From Vibrio madracius (GTDB lineage Bacteria; Pseudomonadota; Gammaproteobacteria; Enterobacterales; Vibrionaceae), in the NCBI GenBank assembly GCA_000695745.1, contig ASHK01000354.1, positions 1 to 7,732 on the forward strand: a stretch of 7,732 nt of DNA, in the 5' to 3' direction. Below the pieces are notes generated by a model. The model saw only the letters and a program-made list of their open reading frames with translations, searched no databases and had not been told where the DNA came from. Shown here in pieces: positions 1 to 7,732 of this stretch. The position numbers were made by a program, and so were the translations under genes. The first letter of the stretch is position 1, and each line of letters opens with the position of its first letter.

Positions 1-662
1 CAACTTGCTGACCTTCTTCGGTCGATAGGAAGAAATCGTAACCATAGCGGCCACCACCACCTGCACTACCACGCTCACGGCGTTCGCCTTTCTGGGCTAA
101 TACACTGATAGATAGACGCACTAATGGACGCACATCACCGGCAAAAGTACCGTCCGTCGCTGCTACTAGCATTTGCTCATAGACACCACTCAAGCTGACA
201 GACACTTCTTTAATTAAAGGCTCTTTAGTTCGGATATAGGCATCAAGCTGTTTTTAGCAATTCAGTTTTTTTGCTGTTTTTTCCCAACTTTCTAATGGTT
301 AATAGCGGCATAATAGGCTTGGTTATCGCGACGAGTAAGCGCGTTAACTTTCGCACTTTGACCTTGCTGTGCGATGCCTCTTGCCGCTACTGCACTTTGC
401 TTTAGACCCTCTAATGTGATTTGATCTGAGTAAGCAAAACCTGTTTTTTCGCCGGCAACGGCCCTAACGCCAACACCGCGTCGATATTAAATGAACCATC
501 TTTGATAATGCTGTCTTCAAGCACTAGAGATTCATGCCAGCTGGATTGAAAATAGATATCCGCATAGTCAATCTGGCGAGTGGCAATGCTCGCAAGCGTA
601 GCTTCAATATCTTGCTCAGACAGACCTGTAGGCCCTAATAGCGCGTCTTCTATGCGTTCCAT
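1..662 (-). CDS. tldD: TldD metalloprotease subunit, N-terminal 221 residues (partial; four frameshift sites)
   Basis: TldD pairs with TldE/PmbA to form a cytosolic metalloprotease that degrades unfolded peptides; in E. coli it acts in microcin B17 maturation and CcdA turnover (family knowledge). The ATG at 662 begins MERIEDALLG. Residues 33-60 carry the family block YADIYFQSSWHES...LEDSIIKDGSFN, and residues 202-212 carry the glycine-rich GGGGRYGYDFF. The gene runs off the left edge, so the zinc-binding HExxxH region lies outside. As written the frame breaks at about 476-477 (one base missing; GCG-GGT expected), 297-298 (one missing), 266-272 (one A missing in the coding strand) and 251-255 (one extra). 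The 266-272 and 251-255 pair is the most economical placement; other placements in the same A-rich stretch would also restore frame. Repair gives one continuous 221-residue frame ending in STEEGQQV. The start lies 26 bases after the nit stop and has a ribosome-binding site. Likely a sequencing artefact, not a true pseudogene. Confidence 0.9.
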
Positions 663-669
663 ATGATTA

Positions 670-675
670 CTCTTT
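670..675 (-). promoter_or_regulatory. Ribosome-binding site of tldD
   Basis: The minus strand reads AAAGAG, then the 7-base spacer TAATCAT, then the ATG at 662. This supports 662 as the tldD start. Confidence 0.55.
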
Positions 676-688
676 ATAGTAAATATAA

Positions 689-1511
689 TTAGTGTAAGTG
701 CTGTTCAAAGCGAATGTGTTTAGCGACAGGCATACTCTGCCTCACTTCCTCTACAACATCAAAATTCAACTCGGCGGTTATCGTACCCATCTGCTGCCCA
801 AGCTGCCCTTGAATCTCACCCCATGGTGATATCACCATAGACTGTCCCCAAGTTTCTCTGCCACATGGGTGCGTTCCACATTGATTTGCGGCCACTATCC
901 AGCATTGGTTCTCAATCGCTCTAGCGCGCAATAGTACTTCCCAATGGGCCTTGCCAGTCACCGCCGTAAATGCCGCAGGCACGACGATAACATTTGCTCC
1001 TTGCGCCCTCAGCGCGCTGAATAAATGTGGGAAACGTAAGTCGTAGCAAATAGTTAGACCCACAGCACCGAAGTCGGCTGGTACCATCGCAATATTGGTT
1101 CCCGCTTTAAAAGTTTCCGACTCGCGATAATTTTTGTGACCATCATTGACGTCGACATCAAACATATGCAGCTTATCATAATGATTCATGCGCTGCCCAT
1201 TTACGTCAAAGACCAGTGTCGTCGTAGTCACTTCTGTTTCAGAAACCCGAATAGGAAAACTGCCAACAATAAGGTGAATCTGATGACGTTTTGCCAAGTC
1301 AGACAACTTATTCTGATACTGGCCATCCCCTAAATATTCCGCATGACGGTGATAATCGTCACGTGAACCAAAACCAAGGAATTTTCAGGGTGAGAACCCA
1401 CTTCATCCCTTTAGCAGAAAGAAACTCTACCTTGTGTTCAATAAACTTAAAGTTCTCTTCTGGTTCTGGACCAGAGGTCATTTGAATAATGCCAAAGCGT
1501 TCCATGCTCAT
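689..1511 (-). CDS. Nit1-type carbon-nitrogen hydrolase, probable deaminated glutathione amidase (two frameshift sites)
   Basis: Nitrilase-superfamily amidase of the Nit1 branch. Those enzymes hydrolyse deaminated glutathione, a side product of transaminases, so the likely role is cytosolic metabolite repair (inference from family). With two repairs the protein is 274 aa, typical for the family. The Glu-Lys-Cys triad is visible: E43 in TPENSLVFG, K114 in HYDKLHMFDVD and C156 in TICYDLRFP. HWEVLLRARAIENQCW at 190-205 closely resembles animal Nit1. Breaks: at 1388-1390 GGG should be GGGG, and at 1370-1373 AAAA should be AAAAA (plus-strand view). Unrepaired, the N-terminal frame stops near 1359, just past the catalytic Glu region, and only a 205-aa downstream frame with Lys and Cys remains. 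ATG 1511 follows the yhdP stop by 4 bases; a second in-frame ATG at 1505 (MERFGIIQ) is an equally plausible start, giving 272 aa. Substrate is not proven by sequence. Confidence 0.88.
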
Positions 1512-1515
1512 GGGG

Positions 1516-4500
1516 TTACTTAATCTCCTTCTTGAGGTTTTCAGGTAACTTGTACTCTCCCTGACTGCGAGAAATCTCACTGACCGTTGGTGAATCCAAT
1601 GACCCCTTAACTGAATAGTTAACTTGTGTAACTACCTCAACCACAGGTGATATCACCGTGGTCACCGCAAGGACAATCAATGCAGTTTGTGGTGTCACTG
1701 CAAAGGCGGTAATGATAGGAATGCCGGAGGTCATATCCGGTGTGAAATTCACCTCTGCATCAACCGTCTGAGTCGCCAAGTCAGCCAACCCTTTGATTTT
1801 CATCTCACCGGCTACGGCATCCATCTTGATATCGTTGGTAACAAAGATACCGTCTCTAATTTTGCCGCTACCCGTGATAGAGTTGAATGCCATCCCTTTG
1901 TCAAACACATCCGTGAAATCAAGCTGCATCTTACGAATGATAGAGTCTAAGCTAAATAGACCCAATAAACGCGCAGCCCCACTCACATCTGAAATAATGC
2001 CTTTGCCAAGCTTGGTATTTATGTCACCACTAACCGTATTGACTCGCATTGACCAAGGAGCACCATCCCACGTCAGTTTAGAATTGAGCTCAAACGGTGC
2101 TCGTTGAATCCCAGAAGTAATACCAAAACGCTCCATAAGATCGCTGTTATTTTCGCCGCTGACTTCAAGGTTAACACGCGTTTTATTTTGTTGGCCGGCT
2201 ACCATCCAGTCGCCATCTAGATGAACCTTGCTGGTACCACTTGATAGATCCAGTTTTTTCCAAACTAACTTATTACCTTGGCGCTCAACATCCATATTCA
2301 CCTTGCCACTTTATAACCTTGGAACCAAAAGTTATCTATGGTCAATTGAGTATCCGGCATGGCGCTAAAGAATGTTCTATCAAACTCTGTCACCAAAGGA
2401 GCTTCAGGTTTTCTTGGGTAATCAGCGACTCATCATCTTGCGCCTTCTTGTCAAATTCTGGCACATAAATATGCAGACGTTTAAGTGCTACAAACAACTC
2501 ATTCTTGTCACTATAGTTAGCTTGTCCCTTCGCTTCTTGACTATCTAGCTCAAACTGCCAACCGCCTTTCTTGTATCGAGCGTTAAAGTTGACATCATGC
2601 CATTCGATACCACCTAGCATCAGCTCTTTCGCTTCAACATTGACTCGCTTAGGAAGTGGCAACTTAGGCTTATTCAATTCATCAAGTAAGGCTTTTTTCT
2701 CGCTCGGTGGTTCTTTAAATAACTCACTCCACTGATCGAAGTTGAACTTATCAGAGCGAACCTGGAAGTGATGTCCCACAATCGGGCTAATTTTAAAGCC
2801 ACCTTTACCCAATACTAAGTTCGTTGCCTTCAGTACGGGTACGTCACCAGTAATATCAATTTCAGTCTGATATTTTACTGATGGGAGCTGTAATCTTGCC
2901 GTAATCGCTTGTTGATTGCCCGAGGCTTGCAGTCTTGCTTTACCCGCTTCACCATAGGCTTTTTTTAGCGGATAAGGATAGTCACTCGCAATCGTTGCTA
3001 AGTTAGCATTTAGATCGAGTTGATAAGTAAAACCAACATCATTGAGCTGAAGATCGACATCGAGATTCCATGGAGAGTGCCCTGCAAGTCTGCTCACTAC
3101 TTTATCGCCCACATAAGGCTCTAAAGGTGCCGTTTTCCAATCTCCTATTGCATCAATCCCTACCGAATAGCCTTTGCCGCATTTTGCCCTTGGAAGTCGA
3201 GGAAAATTGGTTGGCTTAATAGCTCTGCCGATAACCCTGTTGCTTTTACCACATCGTTATCAAACTCCACTCTTCCGGACACTTTTTCCAGCGTCATTGG
3301 CGGCGCATCAATTTCAACGTGATTTTCTTTTAGCTCAGCATAACCCCATGCCCGTGATGGCGTATCGTCACCGGAAAATGGAATATACAGTTGAAAATCG
3401 GCCTTCACATCGCCACTCACCTGAACAGCCGTGAGCGCAGCACCAACAGAGTCTACAAGTGGAGAAGCCATCATGTAGTCACGCACCGCGCTACCTTGCC
3501 CCGTAGCTTTGGCCTCTATCTCAAGATGTCCGTCACCACTTAGCACCGGAATTCGTCCAGTAATTCGCTTCCCTTTCACATTCATCAATGTGGCTGAACG
3601 AGAGTCCAGATACATGGTCTCGTTTTGGAACAAGAGATCGAGTTGCAGATCGGTCAACGGTGGCCAATTGGTATCAAAGCTAAACTTAGCGTCGCGCAGT
3701 CCTACCCATGCTTGGAACATGCCATTATGATCTCGGTATGGAAAATCGGAGAGCTTGCCATACCACAGCAGTTTAGAAGTATTGACTCGCCCTGCTTGTA
3801 TCGCTGCAGATAGATAGTCTGTCAGACTTTGCCCATAGCCAGAGTCGGCAGATAACGCCAAACCTCTCCGGCATTGTATAAGTCAGCTTCGGCGTAAAAC
3901 GACAAAAACGGGCTATCATTTTTAGGGAAATCAAGCCTAAAAGCGCCAAGAACTTGCAAGTCAGGCGTCGCTGCCGTCACCTTGTCAGACCATAACGACC
4001 ACCCCTGCTCACCATTGTTTTGCCAATGAATATCAACCAAACCTTGCTTAATATTCAACGGTGCTTGGAACACGTCACCATATGGGAATCTGTCATCAAT
4101 CACATTCACGCGAGCATGTGCTTGCTCTAGGTTTCCTCGTACCGAGCCAGAGACATGAGAAAAGCCCGGCAATAGCTCCCATTGAGACATCGACAGATTC
4201 TCTAAATGTGCTGAATACTTGAGCGAACCGGCACCCTCAGTTTGAGATAGTCGAATATCTTCAATCTGACCACCTGGATCAAGCTTAGTTAGCCACTGTT
4301 CAATACTGGGATCTGGACTTAACGACGCTAAAGGTTTTAGAGCGTTCACATCAAGATGTGAGATGTTCACTTGCCATTGCTGTTGTCGATTCCATTCCGC
4401 TGCAACATCTAATTCAGGCCAAGGCACGTCGTTGGTTCTAGCTTGCACTTCATGAACATTGAGTTGCCAACCAGCGTCTGAAGGCAACAGGTGCATCACC

Positions 4501-5403
4501 GCAGATTCAACAAAAAGATCGTGCTCCTTACCCTGTTTCGACCAGCTAAGTTCTGAAGGCAGAACCTCCAAATAGGCCTCTTTTGCCGTACTATTATCGA
4601 GCGTAATCCAGCCACGTAAGCTGACTTCACCATCTTTGATACCGGTTTGTTGCTTCTGTTGTTCAGACAGCCATGGAGACAACGACATTTGTTCAACAGC
4701 AACGTAAAAATCACCCGATATATTCGAAAGAGAGCCTTTATCAACAAAGTCGGCCTCACTTCTAGCGAGTTTAGGTTAGCATCGGCAATAGAAATGGTGC
4801 CTTGTGCTAAATGACGTGCTTTTTGATTACGCCATTGCAAATTTTCGATATCTAACTGACGTTCTTCACCGGATATCGATTGATACAGCACGGTAGAATT
4901 GGCAACGGCAAAACGATCTAACTGTCTGAGCAACAAGTTATCCAGTCGGTTAACCAATTGTTCACCACTGGCAGCCGGTTGGTCGGTGCTCTCAATTGGT
5001 TTGGACTCCGTTGCAGCAAACAAATCGACCGAACGAATATCTAGCATCATGTCATTAATGACCATATCTGCTAACACTGGCTGCCGCTGAATAATGGTTT
5101 GAATTAAATCAAATTCAAGTTCTAAGTTGCCAACTTCAAACTTTGTTTCAGGGCTTTCAGGAAGTCCAACGACCACGCCCTGAAGAGAAATTGAAGGGTG
5201 AGTATTACGCCAAAATCCGCGCACATCTTTTAGCGAAATATCAAGCCCGGTTCCTTGGTTTACCCAAGTCACGATTTCAGGCTGAATTTTATTGAGTTGT
5301 GGCAAACCCACACGTAGCACTGTGACCGCAGAGGCAAGTAATACCAATACGGTCAGCAGTAACCAGAGAAAAAACGGACAATCCGATTAACGCGAGAACT
5401 CAC
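1516..5403 (-). CDS. yhdP: YhdP, AsmA-like envelope lipid-transport protein (six frameshift sites)
   Basis: YhdP is a very large inner-membrane-anchored periplasmic AsmA-like protein. With TamB and YdbH it is needed for phospholipid movement to the outer membrane in E. coli (established knowledge). After repair the protein is 1297 aa; E. coli YhdP is about 1266. Residues 11-30 form one hydrophobic anchor (FFLWLLLTVLVLLASAV). The central part is beta-rich with the motif WRYLPTLAMG followed by SLTDYLSAAIQ. Residues 1145-1186 carry the family hallmark RLLGLFSLDSIIRKMQLDF, followed by a hydrophobic helix at about 1229-1258 and YSVKGSLDSPTV near the end. Each break lacks one base: 5369-5374, 4770-4772, 3828-3831, 3177-3178, 2409-2412 and 2306-2307. 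Joined, all pieces read in one frame with no substitution stop. I chose GTG 5403 because only it keeps the membrane anchor; a TGAG lies 6 bases upstream. The gene starts 10 bases after rng and ends 4 before nit. Confidence 0.92.
1525..1530 (-). promoter_or_regulatory. Possible ribosome-binding site of nit, inside the yhdP 3' end
   Basis: AAGGAG on the minus strand lies within the last codons of yhdP, 13 bases before the ATG at 1511 and 19 before the ATG at 1505. The spacing is longer than usual, so translational coupling to yhdP (4-base gap) may matter more. It favours 1511 over 1505. Confidence 0.4.
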
Positions 5404-5409
5404 AAATTA

Positions 5410-5413
5410 CTCA
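5410..5413 (-). promoter_or_regulatory. Weak ribosome-binding site before the yhdP GTG start
   Basis: TGAG on the minus strand directly follows the rng stop and sits 6 bases before the GTG at 5403. It is weak, and ribosomes terminating on rng probably re-initiate here. Confidence 0.35.
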
Positions 5414-6883
5414 TTACATCATAACAACGTCAAATTGTTCTTGAATATATAAAGGCTCTGCTTGAATTCGAACCTGTTTACCAATAAAGACTTCTAGCTC
5501 AGCTAAGGCATGAGACTCTTCACCTTCCAGCGCTTCTGCCACAGCAGGCGAGGCGTAGGCGACAAACTTATCCGCATCATAAGCACGATTCACACGAGTA
5601 ATCTCGCGTAAAATCTCATAGCAAACCGTTTCAACCGTTTTCACCGAACCTCGACCTTCACAGGTTGGACAACCACTACAAAGAACATGTTCAATACTTT
5701 CGCGAGTTCTTTTTCGTGTCATCTCCACTAGGCCCAGTTGAGTGAAGCCATTGATGTTTGTTTTTACGCGATCTTTAGAAAGTGCAGCTTCCAAGGAGTT
5801 CAACACACGTTGGCGATGTTCTTCAAGCCCCATATCAATAAAGTCGATAATGATAATACCGCCTAGATTACGCAGTCTAAGCTGTCGAGCTATGGCTTGA
5901 GTTGCTTCAATATTGGTGTTGAAGATCGTCTCTTCGAGGTTACGACGACCTACGAATGCTCCAGTATTGATATCCACCGTCGTCATTGCTTCAGTTTGAT
6001 CAATGATCAAGTAGCCACCCGACTTTAAGTCGACTTTACGTTCGAGCGAGCGTTGAATCTCGTTCTCTGTATCGTACATATCAAAGATCGGCTTATCACC
6101 TTCATAAAGCTCTAGCAAATCCTCTAACTCAGGCACAAACTCGCTAGTAAACTCCTTCAAGCTCTCAAAAATCAATCTTGAGTCCACTTGAACACGAGTA
6201 ATTTCAGTGCCAACAAAATCACGAAGAATACGATGCGCTAAGCCTAATTCACCGTACAGTGTAGAACGCGTCTTGTACTTAGTACGACGTTCATTAATTT
6301 TGGTCCATAAACGCTTGAGGAAGGCCGCATCTTGCGCAAGCTCTTTCTCATTCGCCCCTTCCGCTGCGGTACGAATGATAAAGCCGCCATTCTCATCACA
6401 ATAATCAGCAACGACGTCTTTTAGACGATTTCGCTCTTCCTCACTCTCAATACGCTGTGACACCCCTACGTGGCTAGCACCTGGCATAAAGACAAGGTAA
6501 CGAGAAGGAAGAGTGATGTCCGTAGTTAAGCGAGCACCTTTGGTTCCGAGCGGATCTTTAACGACTTGTACTATGATGTCTTGACCCTGACGAACTAGCT
6601 CAGAAATATCACGAACTTGGAATTGCTTCTTTTCATTTTCTGCCACACATTCAGTGTGCGGAACAATGTCAGAAGCGTGAAGAAATGCCGCCTTTTCGAG
6701 GCCAATATCCACGAAAGCGGCCTGCATACCTGGCAGGACTCGGCTTACTTTGCCTTTGTAGATGTTACCAACGATTCCACGCTTTGCTTCGCGCTCAATG
6801 TGGACTTCTTGGAGAACACCACCTTCAATCATGGCAACCCTTGTTTCACTAGGCGTTACGTTTATTAACAGCTCTGCACTCAT
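5414..6883 (-). CDS. rng: Ribonuclease G
   Basis: RNase G is a cytoplasmic endoribonuclease of the RNase E/G family that matures the 5' end of 16S rRNA and cuts some mRNAs. The protein is 489 aa, the same length as E. coli RNase G, and the frame is intact. An S1 RNA-binding domain occupies about residues 38-125 (GNIYKGKVSRVLPGMQAAFVDIG at its start). The catalytic metal-binding aspartates match D304 in TTVDINTG and D347 in IIIIDFIDMG. The zinc-link CPTC is at 405-408, used by the family for dimer-dimer contact. There is no long C-terminal scaffold, so it is RNase G and not RNase E. It follows maf by 18 bases and precedes yhdP by 10. This is the only full-length gene here without frameshifts, although it contains runs of five identical bases. 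The ATG at 6883 is supported by a ribosome-binding site. Confidence 0.98.
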   Translation of the reverse strand: MSAELLINVTPSETRVAMIEGGVLQEVHIEREAKRGIVGNIYKGKVSRVLPGMQAAFVDIGLEKAAFLHASDIVPHTECVAENEKKQFQVRDISELVRQGQDIIVQVVKDPLGTKGARLTTDITLPSRYLVFMPGASHVGVSQRIESEEERNRLKDVVADYCDENGGFIIRTAAEGANEKELAQDAAFLKRLWTKINERRTKYKTRSTLYGELGLAHRILRDFVGTEITRVQVDSRLIFESLKEFTSEFVPELEDLLELYEGDKPIFDMYDTENEIQRSLERKVDLKSGGYLIIDQTEAMTTVDINTGAFVGRRNLEETIFNTNIEATQAIARQLRLRNLGGIIIIDFIDMGLEEHRQRVLNSLEAALSKDRVKTNINGFTQLGLVEMTRKRTRESIEHVLCSGCPTCEGRGSVKTVETVCYEILREITRVNRAYDADKFVAYASPAVAEALEGEESHALAELEVFIGKQVRIQAEPLYIQEQFDVVMM

Positions 6884-6890
6884 GAGCGCA

Positions 6891-6894
6891 CCTC
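6891..6894 (-). promoter_or_regulatory. Ribosome-binding site of rng
   Basis: The minus strand reads TTGAGGTGCGCTCATG: GAGG ends 7 bases before the ATG at 6883, which fixes the rng start. Confidence 0.7.
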
Positions 6895-6901
6895 AATATT
6901 T

Positions 6902-7473
6902 TTAATTATTTATAAATTCTTGCAAGAGCTGGTCAGTTTCATACAGTGGCAGTCCAACTACAGCGTAATAGCTGCCCTCGATTCGAGTGACAAAGCGCCC
7001 CCCTAATCCTTGGATTCCATAACTGCCAGCTTTATCTTGAGGTTCCCCACTTAGCCAGTATTGTTCGATTTCTTTTTCGCTAAGTGCTTTGAACCATACA
7101 TCCGTCGTTACCACGACCGATGATTGCTTGTTTTGAGATACAACACTGACAGCAGTGAGTACCTGATGTTTTTGCCCCGACATCGCCTGAAGCATGTCTT
7201 GGGCATGCTCGAAATCATTTGGGTTTTTCTAGTACTAGACCATTTAAAACGACAACGGTATCAGAGCCAATAACGACAGAGCCAGCATCACTTAATTCAA
7301 GCCCAGCCCTCGCTTTTTCTAACGACAAGCGCTCAACGTACTGTTGAGCACTTTTCTTGGTCTTGTTTCACTTCTTCGATATCAGGGCTCACCACCGATA
7401 ATTGGTAGCCAAGTTGACTTAACAACTCTCTGCGTCTTGGTGAGGTTGATGCCAAGACTATCTTTGTGCTCAT
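6902..7473 (-). CDS. maf: Maf/YhdE nucleoside triphosphate pyrophosphatase (two frameshift sites)
   Basis: Maf proteins hydrolyse NTPs to NMP and pyrophosphate. The YhdE branch prefers dTTP, UTP and modified pyrimidine nucleotides, acting as house-cleaning enzymes, and excess Maf blocks cell division (family knowledge). After repair the protein is 189 aa, a normal length. Residues 9-14 give STSPRR, the substrate-binding loop. K53 and D71 (VIGSDTVVV) are the expected active-site residues. DKAGSYGIQG at 146-155 is the second signature. Both breaks are single extra bases, unlike most of the rest of the window: TTTT at 7352-7355 should be TTT, and GGG at 7221-7223 should be GG. Unrepaired, the first frame stops after about 46 residues. 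QESAQQYVERL and VLEKP closely match E. coli YhdE across the repaired joints. The ATG at 7473 lies 4 bases after the mreD stop. Confidence 0.92.
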
Positions 7474-7477
7474 TGGG

Positions 7478-7732
7478 TTACCTGACATGCCAATGTCGTC
7501 TCACACGACGTAGTAGTAAAAACATCCATGGCCAAAGTATACAGTTAATCACGCCACTCCACAGCGACATCGGATTAAAAGTGACGTCTTGGATCAAATA
7601 CTCACCAAAAAAGATAAACACTTCCAGCAGCATAGATATCAAGGCCATAATGGTGGCCTGTTGCCAAAGTGCCATATTTCGAAGCACTAGGAAGTTAAGC
7701 GCAACAATGTAGATAACGATTGACATCATCAT
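7478..7732 (-). CDS. mreD: Rod-shape protein MreD, C-terminal 84 residues (partial)
   Basis: MreD is an inner-membrane protein of the elongasome that works with MreB, MreC, RodA and PBP2 to guide side-wall peptidoglycan synthesis. Only the C-terminal half is present (E. coli MreD is 162 aa), and the start lies beyond the right edge. The Met codons at the edge are probably internal. The visible part has about three hydrophobic segments (VIYIVALNFLVL; ATIMALISMLLEVFIFFG; WSGVINCILWPWMFLLL) and ends in the basic tail RRVRRHWHVR, like the basic tail of the E. coli protein. The frame is intact. The short length and weak conservation of MreD make context important: it sits just upstream of maf and rng, as expected after mreBC. 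Confidence 0.9.
   Translation of the reverse strand: MMMSIVIYIVALNFLVLRNMALWQQATIMALISMLLEVFIFFGEYLIQDVTFNPMSLWSGVINCILWPWMFLLLRRVRRHWHVR
7481..7484 (-). promoter_or_regulatory. Ribosome-binding site of maf
   Basis: CAGG on the minus strand overlaps the last codons of mreD and sits 7 bases before the ATG at 7473. It is short, and the 4-base gap suggests coupling to mreD translation. Confidence 0.4.

Larger units (their letters stand above)
1..7732 (-). other. Probable single operon mreD-maf-rng-yhdP-nit-tldD
   Basis: All six genes share the minus strand with gaps of 4, 18, 10, 4 and 26 bases. I see no GC-rich hairpin followed by a T-run in any gap. The same order, without nit, is found downstream of mreBC in E. 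coli. The main promoter is presumably upstream of mreB or mreC, outside the window. Confidence 0.7.

Noticed and set aside
411..662. A stand-alone 83-residue protein from the tldD start
   Set aside because: Its first 60 residues are TldD N-terminus, and the tail is out-of-frame reading after a missing base at 476-477.
663..688. Terminator between nit and tldD
   Set aside because: The gap is AT-rich and has no stable stem-loop; it holds only a ribosome-binding site and perhaps a weak promoter.
1009..1020. 12-base palindrome TCAGCGCGCTGA in nit
   Set aside because: Lies within conserved coding sequence, with no loop, T-run or second copy noticed; likely chance.
1136..3813. Plus-strand open frames of 60-104 codons across nit and yhdP
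   Set aside because: They lie opposite well-recognised minus-strand genes, resemble no known family and show no convincing ribosome-binding sites; they are shadows.
4496..4770. Apparent overlap of two yhdP reading frames
   Set aside because: The last part of the upstream frame after about 4770 is out-of-frame translation; the real protein switches to the other frame once one base is restored.
2306..5374. yhdP as several separate small AsmA-like genes, or programmed frameshifting
   Set aside because: The pieces join end to end into one family-length protein; there is no slippery-site plus stimulator pattern, and six programmed shifts in one gene would be unprecedented.
5412..5414. ATG overlapping the rng stop as the yhdP start
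   Set aside because: It reads only ATG AGT AAT TTG before a TGA and is not in the yhdP frame.
6207..7712. Plus-strand open frames opposite rng, maf and mreD
   Set aside because: Antisense shadows of conserved genes, with low-complexity or atypical composition.

Overview
The window is ordinary gammaproteobacterial chromosome, and everything in it is transcribed from the minus strand. Gene content, order and protein sequences fit a Vibrio-like member of the Vibrionaceae: read 5' to 3' on the minus strand it is mreD - maf (yhdE) - rng - yhdP - nit - tldD. This is the well-known stretch downstream of mreBC. E. coli has the same run, but without the nitrilase-family gene (nit) between yhdP and tldD. 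I found no mobile element, phage, CRISPR array, RNA gene or island, and no stretch longer than about 30 bases lacks a gene. The species call is inferred from protein likeness and gene order, not from a search.

Layout on the minus strand: the C-terminal half of MreD enters from the right edge (7732-7478). Maf nucleotide pyrophosphatase (7473-6902), RNase G (6883-5414), the giant AsmA-like protein YhdP (5403-1516), a Nit1-type amidase (1511-689) and the first 221 residues of the TldD protease subunit (662-1, running off the left edge) follow. Gaps between genes are 4, 18, 10, 4 and 26 bases, with no visible terminator, so the genes look like one operon. The products mix cell-shape and envelope work (MreD, YhdP), nucleotide and RNA housekeeping (Maf, RNase G), metabolite repair (Nit) and peptide processing (TldD).

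The striking property is technical. Four of the six genes are broken by single-base length changes: four sites in tldD, two in nit, six in yhdP and two in maf. All 14 can be placed in or next to a short run of one base. Eleven are missing bases and three are extra bases. Restoring them gives uninterrupted proteins of family-typical length (Nit 274 aa, YhdP 1297 aa, Maf 189 aa) with the catalytic residues intact. rng and the visible part of mreD are clean. The best reading is homopolymer errors in the sequence, not gene decay. The coordinates below are for the whole gene in each case, with the break points stated.

I did not find an undescribed biological system here. The points worth a second look are the indel pattern, the corrected start of yhdP, the placement of nit, two weak internal promoter candidates and a repeated palindromic 12-mer.
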